A stretch of DNA of 64,000 bases from Burkholderia stabilis (GTDB lineage Bacteria > Pseudomonadota > Gammaproteobacteria > Burkholderiales > Burkholderiaceae): the NCBI RefSeq assembly GCF_001742165.1, contig NZ_CP016443.1:3254881-3318880 (forward strand), read 5' to 3'. A program made the translations under genes and the position numbers. The notes under the pieces are model-generated. The model saw only the letters and a list, made by a program, of their open reading frames with translations. It was not told where the DNA came from and searched no databases. Every line of letters starts with the position of its first letter. The stretch's first letter is position 1. Below are positions 47,058 through 56,588 of this stretch, piece after piece.

Positions 47058-48065
47058 TCACTGCGCGCGTTCCGCGGCGGCCGGGCCGAACAGCGGCGCG
47101 GCCTCGGCCGGTACGGGCTGGCCGGTCGCCCGCGCACGGCGCAGGACCGACCAGTAATACCGGTAGCTCGCGCGATCGTGCAGCGTATCACCATGACGTG
47201 TCGGGCCCCAGTCGGCGGCCTGCGCGGCGAGCAGGATCTCGGCGGCCAGCGTGACTTCGTCGGTGCGCGGCGCGAAGGCGTCGACGATCGGGCGGATCTG
47301 TGCGGGGTGGATGCTCCACATGCGCGTGAACGCGAATTCGTCGCGCGCGCGGCGCGCATCGCCGGCGACGACGCTCATGTCGCGCACTTCGGTCGTCACG
47401 TTGTGCGACGGCGTCTTGCCGTGCGCGTGGCAGGCCGCGGCGATTTCCAGCTTCGCGCGGCGCACGAGCGGGTGTTCGAACTGGCCGGGCGAGCGCATCG
47501 CGGAATCGGGAATCGCGCCATGGTGCGCGGACACGAAATCCATCAGCCCGAAGCTCAGCGTGCCGACCGTCGGCAGCGCGGCGAGGGCGGCCGCGTGCGC
47601 GAGTGCGCCGTGCGTCTCGACCAGCACGTCGACCGGGATCGGCTGCGCGATGCCGAGCTCGCGGCGCGCGCCTTCGATGAAGGCGGTCATTTCGGCCGCG
47701 TCGGCGGCGTTCGCGATCTTCGGGAGCGTGATGTAGGCGGGCGCGCGCGCCGCGCGCAGCACGATGCGCACGTCGTCGCGCCAGTGCGGGTGGGAAAAGT
47801 CGTGGATGCGGACGCCGACGCGGCAGAAGCGGTTCTCGGCGCTGCCGAGCATGTCGGCGACGAGGGCCGCGTGGGCGGCTTCCTGGCCGACGGCCGCGCC
47901 GTCCTCGCAGTCGAGCGTGATGTCGAACACGGGGCCGGTTTCGGCCTGCAGCGCGAGCGACTTGCGCATCAGCTTTTCGCTGCCCGCGTAGTGATCGCAG
48001 CATGGCAGGATCGCGGGCGGGGACGCCCCGTCGTACAGCACTTGTGCAGGAGTGAGCGCGGCCAT
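47058..48065 (-). CDS. HpcH/HpaI-family CoA-ester lyase (citrate lyase beta/malyl-CoA lyase type)
   Basis: Predicted Mg2+-dependent aldolase-type lyase of 335 residues, cleaving a CoA ester such as malyl- or citramalyl-CoA. Marks: FDITLDCEDGAAVGQEAAH with the Asp/Glu metal site, NRFCRVGVRIHDFSHPHWRDD, ITLPKIANAADAAEM, PVDVLVETHGALAHA and LSFGLMDFVSAHHGAIP. I start at ATG 48065 (MAALTPAQ); the long upstream extension is Arg-rich and overlaps mdh. It follows mdh on the same strand by 185 bases. The true substrate is unknown. Confidence 0.9.
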   Translation of the reverse strand: MAALTPAQVLYDGASPPAILPCCDHYAGSEKLMRKSLALQAETGPVFDITLDCEDGAAVGQEAAHAALVADMLGSAENRFCRVGVRIHDFSHPHWRDDVRIVLRAARAPAYITLPKIANAADAAEMTAFIEGARRELGIAQPIPVDVLVETHGALAHAAALAALPTVGTLSFGLMDFVSAHHGAIPDSAMRSPGQFEHPLVRRAKLEIAAACHAHGKTPSHNVTTEVRDMSVVAGDARRARDEFAFTRMWSIHPAQIRPIVDAFAPRTDEVTLAAEILLAAQAADWGPTRHGDTLHDRASYRYYWSVLRRARATGQPVPAEAAPLFGPAAAERAQ

Positions 48066-48210
48066 CTCTTCGACGTCAGGGGAGCGGGTCAACGTGGAGA
48101 AAATCGGATTCGGGCGCGCTCTGGGCCGGTGCGCGGTACGCACGGGGCGGCAAAACGTGCCCGGATCGGATCGGGCTGCAGGGACGGCGGTGCTGCGTGC
48201 CGGCCCCGCG

Positions 48211-48240
48211 GTGCCGGGCTGCCCGGAGGCGGCCCGGCAC
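48211..48240 (-). terminator. hairpin after mdh
   Basis: A perfect 9-bp stem GTGCCGGGC/GCCCGGCAC lies 11 bases past the mdh stop on the minus strand, without a T run. It may slow or partly end transcription, or mark an mRNA end; read-through into the lyase gene is likely. Confidence 0.4.
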
Positions 48241-48250
48241 GGTGCCGAAT

Positions 48251-49237
48251 TTAGTTCTTCAGCAGGTGGGCGACGCCGTCGCGCTCTTCGAGCAGCTCGT
48301 TCAGCGTGCCGTCCATCTTCTCGCGCGAGAACGCGTCGATTTCCAGGCCTTCGATGCGCTTGTACTCGCCGTTTTCGCAAACGACCGGCACGCCGTAGAT
48401 GATGTCTTCGGGGATGCCGTACGAGCCGTCCGACGGGATGCCCATCGTGACCCACTTGCCGTTCGTGCCGAGCACCCAGTCACGGACGTGGTCGATCGCC
48501 GCGTTGGCTGCCGACGCTGCCGACGACAGGCCGCGCGCTTCGATGATCGCCGCGCCGCGCTTGCCGACGGTCGGGATGAAAGTGTCGCGGTTCCACACGT
48601 CGTCGTTGATCAGCTTCAGCAGCGATTCGCCTTCGGCGGTCGCGAAGCGGAAGTCGGGGTACATCGTCGGCGAGTGGTTGCCCCACACGGCGAGCTTCTC
48701 GATCGATGCGACCGGCTTGCCCGACTTGGCGGCGAGCTGCGACAGCGCGCGGTTGTGGTCGAGGCGCAGCATGGCCGTGAAGTTCTTCTTCGGCAGGTCC
48801 GGCGCCGACTTCATCGCGATGTACGCGTTGGTGTTCGCCGGGTTGCCGACGACCAGCACCTTCACGTCGCGGCTTGCGACTTCGTTCAGCGCAGCGCCCT
48901 GAACCGTGAAGATTTCGGCGTTTGCCGACAGCAGATCCTTACGCTCCATGCCCTTCGAGCGCGGACGTGCACCGACCAGCAGCGCGACGTCTGCATCCTT
49001 GAATGCAACCTTCGGATCGTCGGTGATCACGACGCCCGCGAGCAGCGGGAACGCGCAATCGTCGAGTTCCATCACGACGCCTTTGACGGCGGCTTGGGCT
49101 TGCGGGAGGTCGAGCAGTTGCAGGATGACCGGCTGGTCCTTGCCGAGCAGATCGCCGTTCGCAATGCGGAACAGCAGGGAGTAAGCGATTTGACCTGCGG
49201 CGCCGGTGACGGCAACGCGCTTTGCGGGCTTAGCCAT
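48251..49237 (-). CDS. mdh: malate dehydrogenase
   Basis: NAD-dependent oxidation of malate to oxaloacetate, the last TCA step; 328 residues, the normal size for the cytosolic-type dimeric enzyme of betaproteobacteria. Marks are the NAD-binding [21 protein letters not shown], the substrate loop [35 protein letters not shown] and the catalytic His in [16 protein letters not shown] 49237 has GGAGAT upstream. A clear minus-strand promoter is seen at 49422-49450, with the GntR-type palindrome just upstream of it. Confidence 0.98.
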
Positions 49238-49421
49238 TGAAAATCTCCAGGACGGGTGAAGCGTTGGACGCTAGCGAAAACGCCATTCTATGCGCGTTGT
49301 GGGCAGCGTTGCATTGAAGCAGGGCGGAGGACTCGCGATGGCAGACGCGGTGAACCTGGAGACGGCCGTGGCACGTAGCCGGGGACGCGCTCTTGCACCC
49401 GCGAACCCTTGCTCGCCCCGG

Positions 49422-49450
49422 AGTGTAGGAGCCGAAGCGCCCAAAGTCAA
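49422..49450 (-). promoter_or_regulatory. sigma70-type promoter of mdh
   Basis: Read on the minus strand: TTGACT at 49450-49445, a 17-base spacer, and TACACT at 49427-49422. This is close to consensus and gives an mdh leader of about 180 bases. The palindrome at 49462-49477 lies 11 bases upstream of its -35 box. Confidence 0.75.
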
Positions 49451-49461
49451 ACGGTATCATA

Positions 49462-49477
49462 TGTCTTATATAAGACA
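49462..49477. promoter_or_regulatory. 16-bp perfect palindrome, likely operator of the GntR regulator
   Basis: TGTCTTATATAAGACA is a perfect palindrome between mdh and the divergent GntR gene. Its size and AT-rich core are typical of FadR/HutC-type sites. It lies just upstream of the mdh -35 box and within the likely promoter of the regulator gene, so one dimer could control both. Confidence 0.75.
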
Positions 49478-49534
49478 GATGTTTTGCGGAATTTGAGTGG
49501 ACGAAAAAGTGCGGTTTGTGATGAAATGCGCGCC

Positions 49535-50350
49535 ATGACATCCAACCAGGCGAATAACGCGAATCAGACCGGCGCAGGCGGCCCAGGGCAGCCCGGCGCG
49601 GGTGATTCCGCGCCTGTGCCCGCGGCCTCTGCGTCGCCGACGTTCAGCCCTTTATACCAGCAGATCAAGTCATTGATCACGCAAAGCCTCGAATCCGGTG
49701 AATGGAAGCCGGGCGAGATCATCCCGAGCGAAGTGGAGCTCGCGGCCCGTTACAAGGTCAGCCAGGGCACCGTTCGCAAGGCGATCGACGAACTGGCCGC
49801 CGAAAACCTCGTGGTCCGGCGGCAGGGCAAGGGTACGTTTGTTGCAACGCACAACGAGGATCGCGCGCAATTCCGCTTCCTGCGCTTGCTGGCCGACGAC
49901 GGCGCCGAGCATCCGCACGTGAGTCGCCTGCTCGAATGCCGGCGCCTGCGCGCGCCGGCCGAGATCGCGCGGCAGCTCGACCTGAAGCCGGCCGATCCCG
50001 TCGTGCAGGTGCGCCGCCTGCTGGAGTTCGAGAACGAAGCGACGGTGCTTGACGAGATCTGGCTGCCGGGCGCGATGTTCCGCGGGCTCACGTTCGAACG
50101 GCTGAGCGAGTACAAGGGGCCGCTCTACGCGATGTTCGAGACGGAGTTCGGCACACGGATGATCCGCGCGACGGAAAAGATCCGCGCGGTGGCGGCGGAG
50201 CCGTCGGTGGCGGACCTGCTGCACGTGCCGGCGGGTTTCCCGTTGCTGTCGGTCGAGCGCGTGTCCTATACATACGGAGACCGGCCGGTGGAAGTGCGAC
50301 GCGGCTGGTATGTCACAACCGGGTATTACTATCAAAATGACTTGAGTTGA
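49535..50350 (+). CDS. GntR-family regulator, HutC subfamily, of the TCA cluster
   Basis: Regulator of 271 residues. After a 30-residue low-complexity tail (Asn/Gly/Pro/Ala) the winged helix begins at PLYQQIKSLITQSLESGEWKPGEIIPSE and runs through SQGTVRKAIDELAAENLVVRRQGKGTFV. The UTRA ligand domain follows (LRAPAEIARQLDL, VVQVRRLLEFENEATVLDEIWLPG, GDRPVEVRRGWYVTTGYYYQ). I chose ATG 49535; ATG 49526 is possible. It is divergent from mdh, with a palindrome between, and is 170 bases before sdhC. It could be the SdhR-type TCA regulator predicted in other Burkholderiales; the effector is unknown. Confidence 0.9.
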   Translation: MTSNQANNANQTGAGGPGQPGAGDSAPVPAASASPTFSPLYQQIKSLITQSLESGEWKPGEIIPSEVELAARYKVSQGTVRKAIDELAAENLVVRRQGKGTFVATHNEDRAQFRFLRLLADDGAEHPHVSRLLECRRLRAPAEIARQLDLKPADPVVQVRRLLEFENEATVLDEIWLPGAMFRGLTFERLSEYKGPLYAMFETEFGTRMIRATEKIRAVAAEPSVADLLHVPAGFPLLSVERVSYTYGDRPVEVRRGWYVTTGYYYQNDLS

Positions 50351-50479
50351 CGATGATTCGGCTCAGGCCGCGTGCATTCGCGTTTCCCACGCTCGCGAAG
50401 CACGTTTCGGGCCGCCTTTGTTCTCGATCGCGCAACTATCCAGAGCAGACTTTCGCTGCAGCGCGATATAAAAAGGCGC

Positions 50480-50485
50480 TAAAAT
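50480..50485 (+). promoter_or_regulatory. -10-like box upstream of sdhC
   Basis: TAAAAT at 50480-50485 lies in an AT-rich patch 36 bases before the sdhC start and is the best candidate -10 box of the sdh operon. I cannot place a clean -35 box, and no copy of the mdh palindrome occurs here. Confidence 0.4.
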
Positions 50486-50520
50486 CGCGGATTAGTGTGA
50501 CAACATAGTAGGGGTCTAGC

Positions 50521-50937
50521 ATGACTGACGCAGTAAGAAAGCCGAGGCCGGAATACCGGAACATCGGATTCGGCGATATCACGATGAAATATCGCATGCC
50601 GCTGGCAGCGATATTGTCGATTCTCCATCGAGTCAGCGGCGCGCTGCTGTTCCTGTTCCTGCCGTTCCTGCTGTTCCTCTTCGATCAGAGCCTCACGTCC
50701 GAGCTCAGCTTCGAAGTCTTCAAGGCTTTCCTCTCCAACATCATCGTCAAGCTGATCGTCCTCGCGTTGTCCTGGGCGTTCTTCCACCATTTCTGCGCCG
50801 GCATTCGCCACCTGCTGATGGACGTCAACCACGACGCCGTCACGAAGGAAGGCGGCAAGCGGACGGCAGTCGTCGTCTTTGTCGTCTCGATCGCACTGAC
50901 GATCGCCATGGCACTCAAACTGTTCGGAGCATTCTAA
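50521..50937 (+). CDS. sdhC: succinate dehydrogenase cytochrome b556 subunit
   Basis: Membrane anchor of complex II, 138 residues, which with SdhD binds heme b and the ubiquinone site. Three helices are present; the quinone-site segment is LSILHRVSGALLFLFLPFLLFLF, and the heme His is in WAFFHHFCAGIRHLLMDVNH, the typical family signature. The AGGGG ribosome site lies before ATG 50521. It opens the sdhCDAB operon; sdhD starts 4 bases after its stop. Confidence 0.97.
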   Translation: MTDAVRKPRPEYRNIGFGDITMKYRMPLAAILSILHRVSGALLFLFLPFLLFLFDQSLTSELSFEVFKAFLSNIIVKLIVLALSWAFFHHFCAGIRHLLMDVNHDAVTKEGGKRTAVVVFVVSIALTIAMALKLFGAF

Positions 50938-50941
50938 GAAA

Positions 50942-51310
50942 ATGGCAGCCAACAACCGAATCGGCTCGAAGCGCCTCGTCGTCGGCGCACATTACGGCCT
51001 GCGCGACTGGCTTGCGCAGCGCATCACCGCCACGATCATGGCGGTCTACACGGTCATTCTGCTCGTCCTGTTCTTCGGCGCGCACGACTTCTCCTACGAA
51101 GGCTGGGCGTCGATCTTCTCCGCGCAATGGATGAAGCTCGCGACCTTCGTGATGCTGCTTTCCCTCTTCTACCACGCATGGGTCGGCGTGCGCGACATCT
51201 GGATGGACTACGTGAAGCCCGTCGGTGTGCGCCTGCTGCTGCAATCGCTGACCATCGTCTGGCTGCTCGCATGTGCGGGCTATGCCGCGCAGATTCTCTG
51301 GAGAGTGTAA
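50942..51310 (+). CDS. sdhD: succinate dehydrogenase hydrophobic membrane anchor subunit
   Basis: Second membrane anchor of complex II, 122 residues with three helices (MAVYTVILLVLFF, LATFVMLLSLFYHAWVGVRDI, LTIVWLLACAGYAAQILW). The second heme ligand is the His in FYHAWVGVRDIWMDYVKP, and GLRDWLAQRITAT near the start matches the family. It is 4 bases from sdhC and 3 bases from sdhA, consistent with tight coupling. Confidence 0.96.
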   Translation: MAANNRIGSKRLVVGAHYGLRDWLAQRITATIMAVYTVILLVLFFGAHDFSYEGWASIFSAQWMKLATFVMLLSLFYHAWVGVRDIWMDYVKPVGVRLLLQSLTIVWLLACAGYAAQILWRV

Positions 51311-51313
51311 AGA

Positions 51314-53089
51314 ATGGCTGCAATCAAAACTTCCCTCCCGCGCCGCAAGTTTGACGTCGTGATCGTCGGCGCAGGCGGCTCCGGCTTGCGCGCGGCGCTG
51401 CAACTGTCGCGCGCGGGCCTGTCGGTCGGCGTGCTGTCGAAGGTGTTCCCGACCCGTTCGCACACGGTGGCCGCACAGGGCGGCATCGGTGCGTCGCTCG
51501 GCAACATGAGCGAAGACAACTGGCACTTCCACTTCTACGACACGATCAAGGGTTCCGACTGGCTCGGCGACCAGGACGCGATCGAGTTCATGTGCCGTGA
51601 AGCGCCGAACGTCGTGTACGAACTCGAGCACTTCGGCATGCCGTTCGACCGCAACGCGGACGGCACGATCTACCAGCGCCCGTTCGGCGGCCACACCGCG
51701 AACTACGGCGAGAAGCCGGTCCAGCGCGCTTGCGCGGCCGCCGACCGTACCGGTCACGCGCTGCTGCACACGCTGTACCAGCAGAACGTCGAAGCGAAGA
51801 CGCAGTTCTTCGTCGAATGGATGGCGCTCGACCTGATCCGCGACGCGGACGGCGACGTGCTCGGCGTGACGGCCCTTGAGATGGAGACGGGCGACGTCTA
51901 CATCATGGAAGGCAAGACCACGCTGTTCGCGACGGGCGGCGCAGGCCGGATCTTCGCGGCATCGACCAACGCGTTCATCAACACCGGTGACGGCCTCGGC
52001 ATGGCCGCGCGTTCGGGCATCGCGCTGCAGGACATGGAGTTCTGGCAGTTCCACCCGACCGGCGTGGCCGGCGCGGGCGTGCTGATCACCGAAGGCGTGC
52101 GCGGCGAAGGCGGCATCCTGCGCAACGCGAACGGCGAGCGCTTCATGGAGCGCTATGCCCCGACGCTGAAGGATCTGGCGCCGCGTGACTTCGTGTCGCG
52201 CTCGATGGACCAGGAAATCAAGGAAGGTCGTGGCGTGGGTCCGAACAAGGACCACGTGCTGCTCGACCTGTCGCACATCGGCGCCGAGACGATCATGAAG
52301 CGTCTGCCGTCGATCCGCGAAATCGCGCTGAAGTTCGCGAACGTCGACGCGATCAAGGAACCGATCCCGGTCGTCCCGACGATCCACTACCAGATGGGCG
52401 GCATCCCGACCAACATCCACGGTCAGGTCGTCGGCACGTCGCGCGATCACAAGGAACCGGTCAACGGCTTCTACGCAGTGGGCGAATGCTCGTGCGTGTC
52501 CGTGCACGGCGCGAACCGCCTCGGCACGAACTCGCTGCTGGACCTCGTGGTGTTCGGCCGTGCGGCCGGCAACCACATCGTCGAGCACGTGAAGAACCAG
52601 AAGGAACACAAGCCGCTGCCGGCCGATGCAGGCGAATACTCGCTGGCGCGCCTGAACAAGCTCGACAAATCGACGTCGGGTGAATACACGCAGGACGTCG
52701 CGAACGACATCCGCGCGACGATGCAGAAGCACGCAGGCGTGTTCCGCACGTCGGCGCTGCTGAAGGAAGGCGTCGATCAGATGGCCGGCCTCGCGTCCCG
52801 CGTGGAAAACATCCACCTGAAGGACAAGTCGAAGGTGTTCAACACCGCGCGCGTCGAAGCGCTCGAACTGGAGAACCTGATCGAAGTCGCCCGCGCGACG
52901 ATGGTGTCGGCGGAAGCGCGCAAGGAAAGCCGCGGCGCGCACGCACACAGCGACTACGAACACCGCGACGACGAAAACTGGCTGCGCCACACGCTGTGGT
53001 ACAGCGAAGGCGATCGCCTCGACTACAAGCCGGTTCAAATGAAGCCGCTGACGGTCGAATCCGTGCCGCCGAAGCCGCGCACGTTCTAA
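51314..53089 (+). CDS. sdhA: succinate dehydrogenase flavoprotein subunit
   Basis: Catalytic subunit oxidising succinate to fumarate, with covalently bound FAD; 591 residues, standard length. The dinucleotide motif is [16 protein letters not shown], the FAD-linked His lies in [14 protein letters not shown], and substrate-site residues lie in [16 protein letters not shown], the catalytic Arg region [11 protein letters not shown] and [16 protein letters not shown]. It forms the soluble part of complex II with SdhB, bound to the SdhCD anchor. Confidence 0.98.
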   Translation: MAAIKTSLPRRKFDVVIVGAGGSGLRAALQLSRAGLSVGVLSKVFPTRSHTVAAQGGIGASLGNMSEDNWHFHFYDTIKGSDWLGDQDAIEFMCREAPNVVYELEHFGMPFDRNADGTIYQRPFGGHTANYGEKPVQRACAAADRTGHALLHTLYQQNVEAKTQFFVEWMALDLIRDADGDVLGVTALEMETGDVYIMEGKTTLFATGGAGRIFAASTNAFINTGDGLGMAARSGIALQDMEFWQFHPTGVAGAGVLITEGVRGEGGILRNANGERFMERYAPTLKDLAPRDFVSRSMDQEIKEGRGVGPNKDHVLLDLSHIGAETIMKRLPSIREIALKFANVDAIKEPIPVVPTIHYQMGGIPTNIHGQVVGTSRDHKEPVNGFYAVGECSCVSVHGANRLGTNSLLDLVVFGRAAGNHIVEHVKNQKEHKPLPADAGEYSLARLNKLDKSTSGEYTQDVANDIRATMQKHAGVFRTSALLKEGVDQMAGLASRVENIHLKDKSKVFNTARVEALELENLIEVARATMVSAEARKESRGAHAHSDYEHRDDENWLRHTLWYSEGDRLDYKPVQMKPLTVESVPPKPRTF

Positions 53090-53110
53090 GCCGAGTCAAA
53101 GGAATCCGAA

Positions 53111-53812
53111 ATGGCAAAACGCATTTTTGAAGTCTACCGCTACGATCCGGACAAGGACGCAGCGCCGCGCATGCAGACGTACGAGCTCGACATCCAGCAC
53201 GAGCGCATGCTGCTCGATGCACTGGTCAAGCTGAAGGCTCTGGACGAGACGCTGTCGTTCCGCCGTTCGTGCCGCGAAGGCGTGTGCGGCTCGGACGCGA
53301 TGAACATCAACGGCAAGAACGGTCTCGCGTGTCTGACGAACCTGAACGACCTGCCGCAGAAGATCGTGCTGCGCCCGCTGCCGGGCCTGCCCGTCGTGCG
53401 CGACCTGATCGTCGACATGACGCACTTCTTCAACCAGTACCACTCGATCAAGCCGTACCTGATCAACGACGCGCCGCCGCCGGAGAAGGAACGCCTCCAG
53501 TCGCCGGAAGAGCGCGACGAGCTCGACGGCGTGTACGAGTGCATTCTGTGCGCGAGCTGCTCGACGTCGTGCCCGAGCTTCTGGTGGAACCCGGACAAGT
53601 TCGTCGGCCCGGCCGGCCTGCTGCAGGCTTACCGCTTCATCGCGGACAGCCGTGACACGGCCACCGGCGAGCGTCTCGACAACCTGGAAGACCCGTACCG
53701 TCTGTTCCGTTGCCACACGATCATGAACTGCGTCGACGTCTGCCCGAAGGGCCTGAACCCGACGAAGGCGATCGGCAAGATCAAGGAACTGATGGTCCGC
53801 CGCGCGGTTTAA
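53111..53812 (+). CDS. sdhB: succinate dehydrogenase iron-sulfur subunit
   Basis: Electron-transfer subunit of complex II, 233 residues. The [2Fe-2S] ferredoxin part is [22 protein letters not shown]; the [4Fe-4S] ligands are in [14 protein letters not shown] and the [3Fe-4S] cluster in [17 protein letters not shown]. The quinone-near Trp/His region [12 protein letters not shown] is typical. It follows sdhA by 21 bases with an AAAGGAA ribosome site. Confidence 0.98.
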   Translation: MAKRIFEVYRYDPDKDAAPRMQTYELDIQHERMLLDALVKLKALDETLSFRRSCREGVCGSDAMNINGKNGLACLTNLNDLPQKIVLRPLPGLPVVRDLIVDMTHFFNQYHSIKPYLINDAPPPEKERLQSPEERDELDGVYECILCASCSTSCPSFWWNPDKFVGPAGLLQAYRFIADSRDTATGERLDNLEDPYRLFRCHTIMNCVDVCPKGLNPTKAIGKIKELMVRRAV

Positions 53813-53824
53813 GGCCGGGTTGCA

Positions 53825-54097
53825 ATGAGCGACGATTCGCATCAATCCGACCCGCACCGTCGCGCGCGCCTTCGCTGGCGCGCGCGGCGGGGTCTGCTGG
53901 AAAACGACATCATCTTCGAGCGTTTCTTCGGCAGATACGAGCATGACCTCACCGATGCAGACGTAGGCGCGTTGTCGCGCCTGCTCGATCTGAGCGACAA
54001 CGACCTGATGGACTTGCTCCTCGCGCGCAAGGAACCAGAGGGCGACCTAGACAGCCCGGAAATTCACCGGCTGTTGGAGATGCTGCGCAACGTGTAA
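53825..54097 (+). CDS. sdhE: SdhE flavin-assembly factor (succinate dehydrogenase assembly factor 2)
   Basis: Small 90-residue cytoplasmic factor that helps attach FAD covalently to SdhA. The hallmark RGLLENDIIFERFF contains the conserved RGxxE motif. DADVGALSRLLDLSDNDLMDLLL forms the helical bundle. Its position 12 bases after sdhB fits its role. It precedes gltA by 53 bases and is probably on the same transcript. Confidence 0.95.
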   Translation: MSDDSHQSDPHRRARLRWRARRGLLENDIIFERFFGRYEHDLTDADVGALSRLLDLSDNDLMDLLLARKEPEGDLDSPEIHRLLEMLRNV

Positions 54098-54150
54098 CGC
54101 GTTACGCCCGTTATCGAATCCCGTTTCTTTATTTCGATTGAGGATGTGCC

Positions 54151-55452
54151 ATGACTCCGTCTGATGTTAAAGCCACGCTATCGTTCAGCGACAACTCGCC
54201 GAGCGTCGAACTGCCGATCTACAAGGGCACGATGGGCCCGGACGTAATCGACATCCGCAAGCTGTACGGCCAGACCGGCAAGTTCACGTACGACCCGGGC
54301 TTCATGTCGACGGCAGCTTGTAATTCGGCGATCACGTACATCGACGGCGACAAGGGCGAGCTGCTGTACCGCGGTTACCCGATCGACAACCTCGCGCAAA
54401 ACGCGGACTTCCTCGAAAGCTGCTACCTGCTGCTGAAGGGTGAGCTGCCGAACGCAGCGCAGAAGAAGGAATTCGTCGACACCGTCACGAAGCACACGAT
54501 GGTGCACGAGCAGATGCACTTCTTCTTCCGTGGCTTCCGCCGCGACGCGCACCCGATGGCGATCCTGGTCGCCGCAGTCGGCGCGCTGTCTGCGTTCTAC
54601 CACGACTCGCTCGACATCAACGATCCGCGTCACCGCGAAGTGTCGGCGATCCGCATGATCGCGAAGCTGCCGACGCTGGTCGCAATGGCGTACAAGTACA
54701 GCATCGGCCAGCCGTTCGTGTATCCGAAGAACTCGCTGTCGTACAGCGCGAACTTCATGCACATGATGTTCTCGAACCCGTGCGAAGAGTACAAGGTCAA
54801 CGACGTGCTCGTCCGCGCACTCGACCGCATCCTGATCCTGCACGCCGATCACGAGCAGAACGCCTCGACGTCGACGGTCCGCCTGGCCGGTTCGTCGGGC
54901 GCGAACCCGTTCGCATGTATCGCGGCCGGTATCGCATGTCTGTGGGGCCCGGCGCACGGTGGTGCGAACGAAGCCGCGCTGAACATGCTCGAGCAGATCG
55001 GTTCGCCGGACAACATCCCCGAATTCATCAAGCAGGTGAAGGACAAGAATTCGGGCGTGAAGCTGATGGGCTTCGGCCACCGCGTGTACAAGAACTACGA
55101 CCCGCGTGCGAAGCTGATGCGCGAAACGTGCTACGAAGTGCTGAACGAACTGGGTCTGCATGACGACCCGCTGTTCAAGCTCGCGATGCAGCTCGAGAAG
55201 ATCGCGCTGGAAGACGAATACTTCGTGTCGCGCAAGCTGTACCCGAACGTCGACTTCTACTCGGGCATCGTCCAGCGCGCGCTGGGCATCCCGACGTCGA
55301 TGTTCACGTGTATCTTCGCGATGGCACGTACGGTCGGCTGGATCGCACAGTGGAACGAAATGATTGCCGATCCGGAGCAGAAGATCGGCCGTCCGCGCCA
55401 GCTGTTCATCGGCGATTCGCCGCGCGAAGCGAAGCCGATCAGCGCACGTTAA
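54151..55452 (+). CDS. gltA: citrate synthase, type II (hexameric)
   Basis: Condenses acetyl-CoA and oxaloacetate to citrate; 433 residues. Catalytic residues are visible: His in [15 protein letters not shown], His in [16 protein letters not shown], and Asp in [10 protein letters not shown]. The N-terminal beta-rich extension ([22 protein letters not shown]) marks the Gram-negative type II enzyme, which is usually inhibited by NADH. GAGGATG gives its ribosome site. A strong hairpin follows, ending the sdh-gltA unit. Confidence 0.98.
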   Translation: MTPSDVKATLSFSDNSPSVELPIYKGTMGPDVIDIRKLYGQTGKFTYDPGFMSTAACNSAITYIDGDKGELLYRGYPIDNLAQNADFLESCYLLLKGELPNAAQKKEFVDTVTKHTMVHEQMHFFFRGFRRDAHPMAILVAAVGALSAFYHDSLDINDPRHREVSAIRMIAKLPTLVAMAYKYSIGQPFVYPKNSLSYSANFMHMMFSNPCEEYKVNDVLVRALDRILILHADHEQNASTSTVRLAGSSGANPFACIAAGIACLWGPAHGGANEAALNMLEQIGSPDNIPEFIKQVKDKNSGVKLMGFGHRVYKNYDPRAKLMRETCYEVLNELGLHDDPLFKLAMQLEKIALEDEYFVSRKLYPNVDFYSGIVQRALGIPTSMFTCIFAMARTVGWIAQWNEMIADPEQKIGRPRQLFIGDSPREAKPISAR

Positions 55453-55511
55453 GTCGTGTGTGGCGCGAACGGCCTGCCAGGCCGCTCGCGTCGGGCAATC
55501 GCAACGCCTCG

Positions 55512-55546
55512 ACACCCCGGTGGGTTCATCCCGCCGGGGTGTTTTC
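55512..55546 (+). terminator. rho-independent terminator after gltA
   Basis: ACACCCCGGTGGG at 55512-55524 pairs with CCCGCCGGGGTGT at 55530-55542 (one G-T pair), followed by TTTTCATTT. It lies 60 bases past the gltA stop and reaches the end of the convergent AraC gene. Confidence 0.88.
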
Positions 55547-56516
55547 ATTTGCGTGCCGGATGCGTGGGGCGCTCCAGCGACGGCGGCCGCGTATCGAGCG
55601 CGGGTGCGTCGCCGTCCGGGTCGGGCGCACGACCGTGCTGCAGGAAGAACTGGCGATAGGCGCCCGGCGTGATTCCGCGCGCGGCGACGAACTGGCGGTT
55701 GAAGTTCGCGGTGTTCGGAATGCCGCAGCGGGCGGCTACCGTCGCGATCGGCCAGTCGGTGCCGACGAGATGACGGCACGCGTGCGCGAGCCGCAGCCGC
55801 TGCACGTAGCGGCCGACGCTTTCGCCGAGATGCCGGACGAACAGGCGCTGCAGCGTGCGCTCGGACATGTGCGCGGCAGCGGCGAGCGCGTCGATGCGCA
55901 GCGGTTCGTGGAAGTGCCGGTCGATCGCATCGAGCACGCGATCGAGGCGCTCGGCTTCGGGCGCGGCGGTATCGTCGGGCCGTGTCGTGCCGTCGGGCCG
56001 GTCGTAGGCATGCGCGGTGGCGAGCGGTTCGCCACCGGCTTCGGCGAGATCGGCGAGCGTGTCGAGCGCGGCCGCGAGCCGTGTGCGCGGCGACGGATCG
56101 AGTAATTGCGGCAGCCGTGCGCGCATCGCGCGGGCCGTGTCCGCGTCGAAGTGCAGGCCGGGCGCTGCGCGTCGCAGCAGCGAACGCAGTGGCGCATATT
56201 CGGGGCAGCAGTCGGCCAGCCGCCGCACCCAGTCGCCGTCGAACCAGACGACGAGCGCGACTTCGGGTGCATCGCGATCGATGCGCGCATTCGACGACCA
56301 CGTATGCGGCAGGTTGGGCGGCACGAGCACCAGATCGTCGTCCGCGTAATGCGCGACGTGATCGCCGATGAAGCGCTCGCCGCGGCTGTTGAGCGTCAGC
56401 GTCAGTTCGTATTCGGGATGGCGGTGCCACTCGAACGGGATGCGCGCGAGCTGGCGGTGGTACACGCGGATCGAACAGCCGGGCGCGAACGTCACGTGCT
56501 CGTACTGCGGTTTCAT
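55545..56516 (-). CDS. AraC-family transcriptional regulator
   Basis: Regulator of 323 residues with an N-terminal cupin sensor domain (RIPFEWHRHPEYELTLTLNSRG, LVLVPPNLPHTW) and a C-terminal double helix-turn-helix (LRIDALAAAAHMSERTLQRLFVRHLG and WPIATVAARCGIPNTANFNRQFVAARGITPGAYRQFF). The two metal-site-like histidines in HRHPE are typical of the cupin. I start at ATG 56516, with GGAG six bases before; the frame extends 13 residues. It is divergent from a VOC protein gene, a possible target. The ligand is unknown. Confidence 0.92.
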   Translation of the reverse strand: MKPQYEHVTFAPGCSIRVYHRQLARIPFEWHRHPEYELTLTLNSRGERFIGDHVAHYADDDLVLVPPNLPHTWSSNARIDRDAPEVALVVWFDGDWVRRLADCCPEYAPLRSLLRRAAPGLHFDADTARAMRARLPQLLDPSPRTRLAAALDTLADLAEAGGEPLATAHAYDRPDGTTRPDDTAAPEAERLDRVLDAIDRHFHEPLRIDALAAAAHMSERTLQRLFVRHLGESVGRYVQRLRLAHACRHLVGTDWPIATVAARCGIPNTANFNRQFVAARGITPGAYRQFFLQHGRAPDPDGDAPALDTRPPSLERPTHPARK

Positions 56517-56588
56517 CGCTGTCTCCGAACGAGGGCGGGCATCGCGCCGTGGCATGATCGAGAGCGATCGTCACGACGGAGCGATGCC

